DNA from: Gemmiger sp. An87
Lineage (GTDB): Bacteria > Bacillota > Clostridia > Oscillospirales > Ruminococcaceae
Assembly (NCBI RefSeq): GCF_002159185.1
Contig: NZ_NFHD01000020.1
Location: 1 to 56,183 of the forward strand
DNA: 56,183 bases
Direction of reading: 5' to 3'
Shown: positions 29,671 to 37,930 of the stretch, one piece after another
How positions within the stretch are numbered: position 1 is the first letter of the stretch
How the letters are laid out: each line of letters begins with the position of its first letter
Made by a program: the position numbers and the translations under genes
The notes under the pieces: model-generated
Databases searched by the model: none
What the model was told of the DNA's origin: nothing
Seen by the model: only the letters and a program-made list of their open reading frames with translations

Positions 29671-30864
29671 TTGCCCGCATCCAAACCCACATTTACCCGG
29701 GCGCATCTGGCCGCTCTGGCCGGGTCGCTGGCTCTGTTCGGCTTTGCCATTCTGCTGTTCCATTCGCTGGCGGGCGGAACGCTGCTGGCGCAGAATCCCT
29801 ACGACAGCTACCTCCTTCAGGCCCAAAACTGGCTGGAGGGCAGCATGGCCATCCAAAACGGTGAGCAATACCCCTGGTTGGAACTGGCGATATTCAACGA
29901 AGAGTATTATCTGTCTTTTCCGCCGGTTCCCTCGGTGTTGGCGCTGCCCTGGGCGCTGTGGGGTGGTGTAGTGCCCTCCAATCTGATTGCGGCGCTGTAC
30001 GGTCTGGCCGTGGCGGCGGGGGTATATCTGCTCTTCTGGCAGAGCGGCAAAACCCCGGAGACCTGTGCCTTCTTTTCCCTGTTTGTGAGCCTGGGCAGCA
30101 ATACCTTCTGGCTGAGCACCAGCGGCGGTGTGTGGATGCTGGCCCAGCTGCTGGCGCTGGCCTTCTGCGTCTGGGGCTGCTTTTTCTGGCTGGCCGGGCG
30201 GGAGCTGCCCGCCTTTTTCCTGTTGGCATTGGCGGTGGGCTGCCGGCCCTTCTCCGCCCTGCTGGCGGTGGTGCTGTTTCTGCGCCCGGTGTGGGGCGCG
30301 GTGCGCAAGGGGCGGTGGAAGCATCTGGCGGCGGTGAGCGTGCTGCCCGCCCTGGTGGCGCTGGCCCTGGGGTGGTATAACTGGGCGCGCTTTGGCAATC
30401 CGTTGGAGTTTGGCCACAACTTTCTGCCGGAATTCATGCGGGAGGAAAACGGCCAGTTCAGTCTGGCTTATTTCTGGCCCAATCTGAAAAATCTGCTGCG
30501 TCCGGTGCTGCTCACCGAAACGCTGGACCTTTCCTTCCCCACCTTCAACGGATTTCTGCCCTTTCTGGCAAATCCCCTGCTGCTGCTCTGGCTGCTGGCG
30601 CTGATCGTGAGAGGGCGGAAAAAGCAGCTGGATCGGGCGGACGGCATTCTGGTGGGGTGCTACCTGCTCACGGTGGTGGTGCTCTGCCTGCACCGCACGC
30701 TGGGCGGCTGGCAGTTCGGGGCCCGGTATCTGGTGGACCCCTTTCCCTTTTGCCTGCTGTTTTTTGCCCGGCGAAACTGGGAGGCCGGGCCCGCCGCCCG
30801 GGGGCTTTTGCTGGCGGCGATTTTGTTTAATTTCTACGGCGCGGTGTACATGCTGAACGCATAA
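29671..30864 (+). CDS. GT-C type glycosyltransferase-like membrane protein
   Basis: A 397-residue protein with about ten hydrophobic segments. After the first segment an external loop reads AQNPYDSYLLQAQNWLEGSMAI, the position where GT-C enzymes of the PMT/ArnT group carry their catalytic Asp/Glu. The membrane layout and the end ...FGARYLVDPFPF fit lipid-linked sugar transferases. No exact family is certain. The start is TTG at 29671 with AAGGAGGGAGACGC before it. The next gene, 23 bases on, is a PIG-V-like transferase, so a lipid-glycan pathway is likely. Confidence 0.65.
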   Translation: MPASKPTFTRAHLAALAGSLALFGFAILLFHSLAGGTLLAQNPYDSYLLQAQNWLEGSMAIQNGEQYPWLELAIFNEEYYLSFPPVPSVLALPWALWGGVVPSNLIAALYGLAVAAGVYLLFWQSGKTPETCAFFSLFVSLGSNTFWLSTSGGVWMLAQLLALAFCVWGCFFWLAGRELPAFFLLALAVGCRPFSALLAVVLFLRPVWGAVRKGRWKHLAAVSVLPALVALALGWYNWARFGNPLEFGHNFLPEFMREENGQFSLAYFWPNLKNLLRPVLLTETLDLSFPTFNGFLPFLANPLLLLWLLALIVRGRKKQLDRADGILVGCYLLTVVVLCLHRTLGGWQFGARYLVDPFPFCLLFFARRNWEAGPAARGLLLAAILFNFYGAVYMLNA

Positions 30865-30887
30865 AGCCGTGCGGCAAGGAGGATACG

Positions 30888-32144
30888 ATGGCTCAGGTAG
30901 TTGGCTGGCTGGGGGGCGGCGGAATGATCGCCTTTGTTCTTATTCTGGCGCTGCGCTGCCTGGCGTTGCTGGGCTGGATGCCGGTATCGCTGCCGGGATG
31001 GAAGGTGTTCCGGTGGGAGGAGCCGCTGCCCCACCCCTCCCGGTTTTCCCGGCGGGATTATGCGGCCGCGTTCGTTGCGGTGCTGGCGGTGCAGTGGGCA
31101 GTGCTGTTTTTTGCCTGGCTCACTTTGAATCAGAGCGGGGGTTTTGAGGCTTTTCTGACCCATTTCTGGCAGAGATTCACCCAGGCGGGCGACAGCCCGC
31201 ACTATCTGTTCATTGCACAAAACGGCTATGTGCCTTCGGGCGAGGATGCCAAATGGATCGTTTTCTATCCCCTCTATCCGCTGTGCATTCGGCTGATGAG
31301 TCTGTTCACCGGGGGCAATTTTGAGCTGGCGGGTATTCTGGTCAGCCAGCTGTGCTGGGGCGGCTGCGGCGCCGTGGCCCTGAGCCTGGCCGGGCGCTGG
31401 CTGCCCCGGGCGCAGGCTGTCTGGGCGGTAGGCTTTCTGGCGGTGTATCCCTTCGCCTTTTTCAGCATGGGCGTTTATACCGAAAGCCTGTTTCTGCTGC
31501 TCTGCCTGGGCTGCATGCGGCTGGCGCTCACCGGGCGCTGGGGCTGGGCCGGACTTCTGGGCGGCCTTGCGGCTCTCTGCCGCACCCAGGGCATGGTGCT
31601 GCTGCTGCCGGTGCTCTGGCTCTGGCTGCGGGCCCGCAAAAACAGCCGTCAGGGTCCCAAAAGCCTGGGGCTTCTGCTGATTCCGGCGGGTTGGGGTGGC
31701 TATCTTGCCTGCAACCGGTTGTTATTCGGCGACTGGTTTGCCTTTCTGGAATTCCAGGCCGCACCGCCCTGGTATCAGACCACCAAATGGATCGGGGAAA
31801 ATCTGACCCAGCATTGGAATCTGGCGCTGCAGTATCCGGGCTTGGCAAGCTTCATCTACTGGCCGCAGGTGGTGCTCTATTTTGCGGTGCTGGCGCTGCT
31901 TTTCTGGGGTCTGTTCACCGGTGCGCGCACCGAGTGGCTCATCTGGGGTGGGGCCTATCTGGGTATGACCTACCTGGCAGGCTGGATGATCAGCGGACCC
32001 CGCTATCTGCTAAGCTGCCTGCCGGTGTTTTTCCTGCTGGCGCGCATCCGGCCGATCTGGCTGCGGGCTGCGCTTGGCGGGCTGAGCGCGATGGCGCTCT
32101 TTGCCTATGGGGCGCTTTACATGCAGGGGCAGGCCATTATGTGA
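30888..32144 (+). CDS. PIG-V-like mannosyltransferase family membrane protein
   Basis: A 418-residue membrane protein with roughly ten segments. The first external loop has QAGDSPHYLFIAQNGYVPSG followed by WIVFYPLYPLCIRL, which matches the PIG-V pattern (an acidic-x-x-H-Y core, then FFPLYP). Such enzymes add hexoses from polyprenyl-phosphate donors. It follows the GT-C gene at 29.7-30.9 kb in the same operon, with AAGGAGGATACG before the ATG, and ends at a bidirectional terminator. The sugar and acceptor are unknown; teichoic or lipoteichoic decoration is only a guess. Confidence 0.78.
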   Translation: MAQVVGWLGGGGMIAFVLILALRCLALLGWMPVSLPGWKVFRWEEPLPHPSRFSRRDYAAAFVAVLAVQWAVLFFAWLTLNQSGGFEAFLTHFWQRFTQAGDSPHYLFIAQNGYVPSGEDAKWIVFYPLYPLCIRLMSLFTGGNFELAGILVSQLCWGGCGAVALSLAGRWLPRAQAVWAVGFLAVYPFAFFSMGVYTESLFLLLCLGCMRLALTGRWGWAGLLGGLAALCRTQGMVLLLPVLWLWLRARKNSRQGPKSLGLLLIPAGWGGYLACNRLLFGDWFAFLEFQAAPPWYQTTKWIGENLTQHWNLALQYPGLASFIYWPQVVLYFAVLALLFWGLFTGARTEWLIWGGAYLGMTYLAGWMISGPRYLLSCLPVFFLLARIRPIWLRAALGGLSAMALFAYGALYMQGQAIM

Positions 32145-32151
32145 AAACGAA

Positions 32152-32189
32152 AAAACCGCCGTTTCGGTATGCCCGAAACGGCGGTTTTG
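32152..32189. terminator. Bidirectional terminator between the PIG-V and NUDIX genes
   Basis: A 16-bp perfect stem AAAACCGCCGTTTCGG (32152-32167) with its complement (32173-32188), serving the converging genes on both sides. Confidence 0.92.
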
Positions 32190-32217
32190 TTTGCAAGAAA
32201 ATAAAACGAGCAAAGGC

Positions 32218-32763
32218 TTACATCCGGCCTGCATCCCGCAGGGCCTTGATCTTAAGCAAAGCGATGGCGGTCTTGCTGTCCCGGATTTCGCCGGAGAGCA
32301 CCATCTCCACGGCCCGGTCAAAGGGCACCTTTTCCGGGGTGAGGAATTCATCTTCATCCAGATGCATGCCGCAGGGGGTCAGGCCGGTGGCGGCCCAGCA
32401 GTAGATGATCTCGGTGCAGTAGCCCACGGTGGGATACACAGGGCCCAGATCCACAAAGTGCTCGGCGGTCAGGCCGCATTCCTCACCCAGCTCCCGCTTG
32501 GCGGCTTCAAAGGGGTCCTCGCCCTTTTCCAGCTTGCCCGCGGGCAGCTCCCACAGCTCCTGCCCGAAGGGGTAGCGGAATTGCCGGACCAGATAGACCT
32601 CATCGTTCTCAGTCAGAGCGGCGATGCAGGCGCCGCCGTTGTGGTGCACCACCTCGCGGGTGGAGGTGCGGCCGTTTTCCAGCTCCACGGTGTCCACCGT
32701 CAGGGTGAAGACCCGGCCCTCAAACCGGGTGTCGCTGTTCAGGGTTTTCTCAAAATGTGCCAC
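32218..32763 (-). CDS. NUDIX hydrolase, ADP-ribose pyrophosphatase type
   Basis: A 181-residue enzyme that likely hydrolyses ADP-ribose or related nucleoside diphosphate sugars. The Nudix box GKLEKGEDPFEAAKRELGEECGL fits GX5EX7REUXEEXGU, and the upstream VRQFRYPFGQELWELPAG is the ADP-ribose pyrophosphatase N-terminal pattern. It starts 3 bases after the CorC-like gene stop, so the two form a minus-strand operon. A weak purine tract (GGAGCG) precedes the ATG. It converges on the PIG-V gene with a shared terminator. Confidence 0.92.
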   Translation of the reverse strand: MAHFEKTLNSDTRFEGRVFTLTVDTVELENGRTSTREVVHHNGGACIAALTENDEVYLVRQFRYPFGQELWELPAGKLEKGEDPFEAAKRELGEECGLTAEHFVDLGPVYPTVGYCTEIIYCWAATGLTPCGMHLDEDEFLTPEKVPFDRAVEMVLSGEIRDSKTAIALLKIKALRDAGRM

Positions 32764-32766
32764 GGT

Positions 32767-33759
32767 TCAACGCTCCTTTTCCTCGTTTTCAGTGTCGGGG
32801 GATTCCACCCGGGTGCAGCGCACCCGCTGGATACGACGCTCCCGTACCTCCAGGCAGGTGAAGCACAGCCCGCCCCACTGGACGCTGGCCTGCTCGCCAT
32901 TTTCCGGAATGCGGCCCAGGCGGTCGGCGATCAGGCCGCCCACCGTGTCGAATTCCTCCTCGTCGGTGCGTTCGGGGCATTCCATGCCGAAGGCCTCGAA
33001 CACGTCCTCCAGATCCAGCGCACCGTCCGCCAGAAAACCACCCTCGCAGGCGGTCAGCTCGGCCTCTTCGGTGTCGTACTCGTCCTGGATGTCGCCCACG
33101 ATCTCCTCCAGAATGTCCTCCATGGTCACGAGTCCGGCGGTGCCGCCGTATTCGTCCACCACGATGGCGATCATGGTGTGCTGCTTTTTGAAGTCCATCA
33201 TCAGCTCACCGGCGGGGCGGCTCTCCGGCACATACATGGCTTTGCGGGCAAATTCACTCACCTGACGTTCCAGCACGCCGGGGTCGTCGAACAGGCGCAG
33301 CAGGTCCTTCACGTACAGAATGCCGGTCACATTGTCCATGCTCTTGCGGTACACCGGCAGACGGCTGTTGCCGGTGGAAAGGGCCAGCTCCACCGCCTCC
33401 CGGCAGGAGGCGTGCTCGTTCACCGCATTCACATCGGTGCGGTGGGTCATCACATCACCGGCGGTTACATCGGACAAATCGAAGATGTTGGTGATCATGG
33501 TTTTCTGGGCGGTGTCGATCAGGTCCTGTTCGTCCGCGTCGTCCACCAGCTCGAACAGATCCTCCTCGGTCACGGTTTCGTCATTGCCCAGCCCGGCGGG
33601 GGCCAGCAGGCGGGAGAGCCAGCCGGGCAGCCGCATCTCTTTTTTAGCGGCAGCCCAGCCGCCCAGAAGCCCGGCGGCCAGCAGCAAAAGCCCCACCGCG
33701 CAGCACACCAAAAGGGCGGCGAGGCTGGAAAAGCCGGGAAAAACACCCGGGGTATCCAT
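32767..33759 (-). CDS. CBS-CorC (CNNM/HlyC-like) protein with reduced membrane part
   Basis: A 330-residue relative of the CNNM/CorC magnesium and metal efflux proteins. Ordinary members have an N-terminal DUF21 domain with three or four membrane helices; here only one hydrophobic segment (about residues 11-35) precedes the CBS pair. The CBS domains include DVMTHRTDVNAVNEHASCREAVELAL and RPAGELMMDFKKQHTMIAIVVDEYGGTAGLVTMEDILEEIVGDIQDEYD (split DEYGGTAGLVTMEDILEEIV). A CorC_HlyC transporter-associated domain follows (FDTVGGLIADRLGRIP). The AAGGAG site precedes the ATG. Its strong promoter diverges from the PFOR promoter. Confidence 0.85.
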   Translation of the reverse strand: MDTPGVFPGFSSLAALLVCCAVGLLLLAAGLLGGWAAAKKEMRLPGWLSRLLAPAGLGNDETVTEEDLFELVDDADEQDLIDTAQKTMITNIFDLSDVTAGDVMTHRTDVNAVNEHASCREAVELALSTGNSRLPVYRKSMDNVTGILYVKDLLRLFDDPGVLERQVSEFARKAMYVPESRPAGELMMDFKKQHTMIAIVVDEYGGTAGLVTMEDILEEIVGDIQDEYDTEEAELTACEGGFLADGALDLEDVFEAFGMECPERTDEEEFDTVGGLIADRLGRIPENGEQASVQWGGLCFTCLEVRERRIQRVRCTRVESPDTENEEKER

Positions 33760-33853
33760 CGTTCAAAACTCCTTTTTTCGGGGCGGCGCTCCAAAGGGCC
33801 GCGGCCCGGTTTTTCCGGCCCGCGCAAGAGGGCGCGCAGACCGGTCAATTACC

Positions 33854-33882
33854 ATATTAAAGCAATCAAAACCCCTTGTCAA
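33854..33882 (-). promoter_or_regulatory. Promoter of the CorC-NUDIX operon
   Basis: Minus-strand TTGACA (33877-33882), 17 bases, TAATAT (33854-33859). It lies 95 bases upstream of the CBS gene. The remaining leader is a GC-rich hairpin-forming stretch (33780-33830). Confidence 0.85.
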
Positions 33883-34001
33883 CGAGACCCGGCCGGGGCC
33901 GGATGAAGCTTTTGTAAAAAATTGGACGAAACGCCCCGCACCGGGGGCCGAAAATGCAAGGATAAAAACCGAATCTGACCGAAAAAGCTGCCCGAAAATA
34001 G

Positions 34002-34030
34002 TTTACTTTGCCATTTTGATTTGCTAGAAT
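34002..34030 (+). promoter_or_regulatory. Promoter of the PFOR gene
   Basis: TTTACT (34002-34007), 17 bases, TAGAAT (34025-34030). The 33760-34108 gap thus holds two divergent promoters; no further gene is visible. Confidence 0.7.
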
Positions 34031-34108
34031 ATAGTTAAGTAATAGCGCCCATTCCCCCGATCCCCGGGGCCAGGACGTTAAATACTGAATTGTTATGGAG
34101 GAAGAAAA

Positions 34109-37100
34109 ATGCCTAGAGCAAAACAGTCTATGGATGGCAACACCGCTGCCGCTCACGTAGCGTATGCGTTCAGCGAAGTTGCTGCTATCTACCCCATCAC
34201 CCCGTCTAGCCCCATGGCCGACTACGTGGACCAGTGGTCCGCTGCCGGCCGCAAGAACATCTTCGGTACCCAGGTTAAGGTAATGGAGATGCAGTCCGAG
34301 GCCGGCGCCGCCGGCGCCGTACACGGCAGCCTGGCTGCCGGTGCTATGACCACCACCTTCACCGCTTCTCAGGGCCTGCTGCTGATGATCCCCAACATGT
34401 ACAAGATCGCCGGCGAGCTGCTGCCCAGCGTGTTCCACGTGTCTGCCCGTTGTGTGGCCAGCCACGCTCTGAACATCTTTGGTGATCACAGCGACGTTTA
34501 CGCCTGCCGTCAGACCGGTTTCGCCATGCTGGCCGAGACCAATCCTCAGGAAGTTATGGACCTGGCCGCTGTAGCCCACCTGGCTGCCATCGAGGGCCGC
34601 GTTCCCTTCATCAACTTCTTCGACGGCTTCCGTACCTCCCACGAGATCCAGAAGATCGAGAAGTGGGACTACGCCGATCTGGCTGAGATGGTCAACTGGG
34701 ACGCCATCAACGAGTTCCGCGCTCACGCTCTGAACCCCGAGCATCCCTCCATGCGCGGTTCTCACGAGAACGGCGACATCTTCTTCCAGCATCGTGAGGC
34801 CTGCAACAAGTACTACGACGCTCTGCCCGCTGTGGTTGAGAAGTACATGGCCAAGGTCAACGAGAAGCTGGGCACCGATTACCAGCTGTTCAACTACTAC
34901 GGTGCTCCCGATGCCGAGCGCGTGATCGTAGCCATGGGCTCCATCTGCGACGTGGCCGAGGAAGTTATCGATTACCTGACCGCCAAGGGCGAGAAGGTCG
35001 GTCTGGTAAAGGTTCGCCTGTACCGTCCCTTCGTTGCTGAGAAGCTGCTGGCTGCCATCCCCGCTACCGCGAAGAAGATCGCTGTGCTGGATCGCACCAA
35101 GGAGCCCGGCAGCCTGGGCGAGCCCCTGTACCTGGATGTTGTTGCTGCTCTGCGTGAGGCTGGCAACACCGCTACCGTTGTGGGCGGCCGTTACGGTCTG
35201 GGTTCCAAGGATACTCCTCCTTCCAGCGTGTTCGCCGTATACGACGAGCTGGCTAAGGACGCTCCCAAGGCCCGCTTCACTCTGGGCATTGTGGACGACG
35301 TGACCAACCTGAGCCTGGAAGAGAAGCCCGCTCCCAACACCGCTGCAGAAGGCACCAAGGAGTGCAAGTTCTGGGGTCTGGGCGGCGACGGCACCGTTGG
35401 TGCGAACAAGAACAGCACCAAGATCATCGGTGATCACACCGACAAGTACATTCAGGCTTACTTCCAGTACGACTCCAAGAAGACCGGCGGCGTGACCATC
35501 AGCCACCTGCGCTTCGGCGACAAGCCCATCAAGAGCCCCTACTACATCAACAAGGCTGACTTCGTGGCCTGCCACAACCCCAGCTACGTTGTTAAGGGCT
35601 ACAAGATGGTTCAGGACGTAAAGCCCGGCGGCGTATTCATGATCAACTGCCAGTGGAGCGACGAAGAGCTGGCTCATCATATGCCCGCTGAGTCCAAGCG
35701 CTACATTGCCAACAACAACATCCAGCTGTACACCATCAACGCCATCGACAAGGCTGTTGAGATCGGTCTGGGCAAGCGCACCAACACCATCCTGCAGTCT
35801 GCCTTCTTCGCTCTGGCCGGTGTTCTGCCCCGCGAGGATGCTATCAAGTACATGAAGCAGGCCGCTGAGAAGACCTTCGCCAAGAAGGGCCAGGCCATCG
35901 TTGAGATGAACTGGAAGGCCATCGACGCCGGCTTCGACGCTTACCACAAGGTTGAGGTTCCCGCTGACTGGGCCAACGCTGTGGACGAGGCCAGCGACGT
36001 TCAGCTGACCGGCAACGCCGACACCGTGAAGATGGTTAAGAACATCATGGAGCCCGTTGCCAAGATGGACGGTGACAGCCTGCCTGTTTCCGCTTTCGTG
36101 GATTACGTGGACGGCCAGTTCGCTCAGGGCGCTGCCGCTTACGAGAAGCGCGGTGTTGCCGTGATGGTTCCCGAGTGGAATCCCGACAACTGCATCCAGT
36201 GCAACCAGTGTGCTTACGTTTGCCCCCATGCCACCATCCGTCCCTTCGCTCTGACCGACGAGGAAGTTGCTAACGCTCCCGAGGCTCTGAAGAGCAAGAA
36301 GATGACCGGCAAGGGCTGCGAGAACTACAAGTTCGCTATGACCGTTTCTCCTCTGGACTGCATGGGCTGCGGCGTTTGCGTAAACGTCTGCCCCGCTCCC
36401 ACCAAGGCTCTGACCATGGTGCCTCAGGAGAGCCAGGCCGCTCAGCAGGATGTGTTCAACTACTGTGTTGAGAACATCCGCAAGAAGGACGGCATGATGG
36501 CTGAGACCACCGTGAAGGGCAGCCAGTTCAACCAGCCCCTGCTGGAGTTCTCCGGCAGCTGCGCCGGCTGTGCTGAGACCGCTTACGGCCGTCTGATCAC
36601 CCAGCTGTTCGGCGAGCGTATGTACATCTCCAACGCTACCGGTTGTTCTTCCATCTGGGGCGGCCCCGCTGCTACCTCTCCGTACACCACCAACAAGGAG
36701 TCCGGCTTCGGTCCCGCTTGGGCCAACAGCCTGTTCGAGGACAACGCCGAGCACGGTCTGGGCATGTACCTGGGCCAGAAGGTGATCCGTGAGTCTCTGG
36801 CTGCCAAGCTGCATGAGCTGGCTGAGGCTACCACCAACGCTGACAAGAAGGCTGCCATCGAAGAGTACTTCGCCACCTACGAGGACGGCAAGGCTAACGC
36901 CGAAGCCACCAAGAAGCTGGTTGCTCTGCTGGAGGCTGACGCCGATTGCCAGTACAGCAAGGAGATCCTGCCCAAGAAGAACTACCTCTCCAAGAAGAGC
37001 GTGTGGATCTTCGGCGGTGACGGCTGGGCTTACGACATCGGCTTCGGCGGTCTGGACCACGTGCTGGCTTCCGGTGAGGACGTCAACGTAATGGTCTTCG

Positions 37101-37657
37101 ACACCGAGGTTTACTCCAACACCGGCGGACAGGCTTCCAAGGCCAGCCAGATCGGTCAGGTTGCTCAGTTCGCAGCCGCCGGTAAGGCCATCGGCAAGAA
37201 GAGCCTGAGCGAGATCGCTATGAGCTACGGCTACGTTTACGTTGCTCAGATCGCCATGGGCGCCGACATGAACCAGACCATCAAGGCTCTGACCGAGGCC
37301 GAGAGCTACCATGGTCCTTCCCTGGTCATCGGCTACGCTCCCTGTGAGATGCACGGTGTTAAGGGCGGTATGACCAACTGCCAGGCCGAGATGAAGAAGG
37401 CCGTGGCTGCTGGCTACTGGAATATGTTCCGCTTCGATCCTCGCAAGAAGGCCGAAGGCAAGAACCCCTTCACCCTGGACTCCAAGCCCGCTACTGCGGA
37501 TTACAAGGAGTTCATCTCCGGCGAGACCCGTTACAGCCGCCTGAAGCTGGCCTTCCCCGAGCGTGCTGAAGAGCTGTTCGACCTGGCCGACAAGAAGGCG
37601 AAGGAGCGCTACGCTTACCTGCAGAAGCTGGTTAAGCTGTACTCCACCGAGGAGTAA
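34109..37657 (+). CDS. nifJ: Pyruvate:ferredoxin (flavodoxin) oxidoreductase
   Basis: This enzyme oxidises pyruvate to acetyl-CoA, CO2 and reduced ferredoxin, a central step of fermentative anaerobes. The single 1,182-residue chain has the fused domain order of the homodimeric form: domain I at the N-terminus (YAFSEVAAIYPITPSSPM), domain V ferredoxin clusters CIQCNQCAYVCPHATIRP (about residue 694) and CMGCGVCVNVCPAPTKAL (about 751), the proximal cluster cysteines (CAGC near 817, GCSS near 845, PCE near 1077) and the TPP motif GDGWAYDIGFGGLDH (about 970). GGAGG before the ATG is clear. Ala GCT and Val GTT codons are far more frequent than in neighbouring genes, suggesting very high expression. 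A ferredoxin gene at 42.4 kb is a likely electron acceptor. Confidence 0.97.
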   Translation: MPRAKQSMDGNTAAAHVAYAFSEVAAIYPITPSSPMADYVDQWSAAGRKNIFGTQVKVMEMQSEAGAAGAVHGSLAAGAMTTTFTASQGLLLMIPNMYKIAGELLPSVFHVSARCVASHALNIFGDHSDVYACRQTGFAMLAETNPQEVMDLAAVAHLAAIEGRVPFINFFDGFRTSHEIQKIEKWDYADLAEMVNWDAINEFRAHALNPEHPSMRGSHENGDIFFQHREACNKYYDALPAVVEKYMAKVNEKLGTDYQLFNYYGAPDAERVIVAMGSICDVAEEVIDYLTAKGEKVGLVKVRLYRPFVAEKLLAAIPATAKKIAVLDRTKEPGSLGEPLYLDVVAALREAGNTATVVGGRYGLGSKDTPPSSVFAVYDELAKDAPKARFTLGIVDDVTNLSLEEKPAPNTAAEGTKECKFWGLGGDGTVGANKNSTKIIGDHTDKYIQAYFQYDSKKTGGVTISHLRFGDKPIKSPYYINKADFVACHNPSYVVKGYKMVQDVKPGGVFMINCQWSDEELAHHMPAESKRYIANNNIQLYTINAIDKAVEIGLGKRTNTILQSAFFALAGVLPREDAIKYMKQAAEKTFAKKGQAIVEMNWKAIDAGFDAYHKVEVPADWANAVDEASDVQLTGNADTVKMVKNIMEPVAKMDGDSLPVSAFVDYVDGQFAQGAAAYEKRGVAVMVPEWNPDNCIQCNQCAYVCPHATIRPFALTDEEVANAPEALKSKKMTGKGCENYKFAMTVSPLDCMGCGVCVNVCPAPTKALTMVPQESQAAQQDVFNYCVENIRKKDGMMAETTVKGSQFNQPLLEFSGSCAGCAETAYGRLITQLFGERMYISNATGCSSIWGGPAATSPYTTNKESGFGPAWANSLFEDNAEHGLGMYLGQKVIRESLAAKLHELAEATTNADKKAAIEEYFATYEDGKANAEATKKLVALLEADADCQYSKEILPKKNYLSKKSVWIFGGDGWAYDIGFGGLDHVLASGEDVNVMVFDTEVYSNTGGQASKASQIGQVAQFAAAGKAIGKKSLSEIAMSYGYVYVAQIAMGADMNQTIKALTEAESYHGPSLVIGYAPCEMHGVKGGMTNCQAEMKKAVAAGYWNMFRFDPRKKAEGKNPFTLDSKPATADYKEFISGETRYSRLKLAFPERAEELFDLADKKAKERYAYLQKLVKLYSTEE

Positions 37658-37695
37658 TCCTCCCCGCAAGGGTCACGGCATGATATGCTGAACCT

Positions 37696-37735
37696 GCGCC
37701 CCCGCACTGTGCGCACAGTGCGGGGGCGCTTTTTG
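37696..37735 (+). terminator. PFOR terminator
   Basis: A perfect 34-bp palindrome (37696-37729) followed by TTTTTG. The stem has no unpaired loop in the DNA; in RNA a few central bases would open. Confidence 0.93.
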
Positions 37736-37766
37736 TTGCTTTTCCCATCTTTTTACAAAAGAATTT

Positions 37767-37795
37767 TTGCCTTTTGGCCCGGTTTCGGCTATAAT
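37767..37795 (+). promoter_or_regulatory. Candidate YitT promoter
   Basis: TTGCCT (37767-37772), 17 bases, TATAAT (37790-37795). Confidence 0.7.
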
Positions 37796-37811
37796 AAAAG
37801 TAGGAAAAGAT

Positions 37812-37872
37812 AACGGCTTTTTGAGCAAAGCGTTTGAGCAAAGCGTTGTTGTGAAAAAAGCCGTTTTTGTTT
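37812..37872 (+). promoter_or_regulatory. Terminator-like hairpin in the YitT leader
   Basis: AACGGCTTTTT (37812-37822) pairs with AAAAAGCCGTT (37855-37865), followed by TTTGTTTT. The loop contains a tandem duplication, GAGCAAAGCGTTT then GAGCAAAGCGTTG (37823-37848). It begins about ten bases into the predicted transcript. Confidence 0.6.
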
Positions 37873-37930
37873 TATCCGGCGCCGGGGGCTTCCAACCTGT
37901 TTCCGCGCCGGTTCGAAGGAGGAAATCAGT

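Noticed and set aside
27523-30693. 1,056-codon minus-strand open frame across the DUF4173 and GT-C genes
   Set aside because: Rich in Gln, Pro and His as expected of antisense frames. The plus-strand frames have clear membrane segments, ribosome sites, promoter and terminator.
33866-37669. 1,267-codon minus-strand open frame opposite the PFOR gene
   Set aside because: It is a shadow of strong codon bias in the plus-strand gene. The translation is repetitive, matches no family I know and has no ribosome site.
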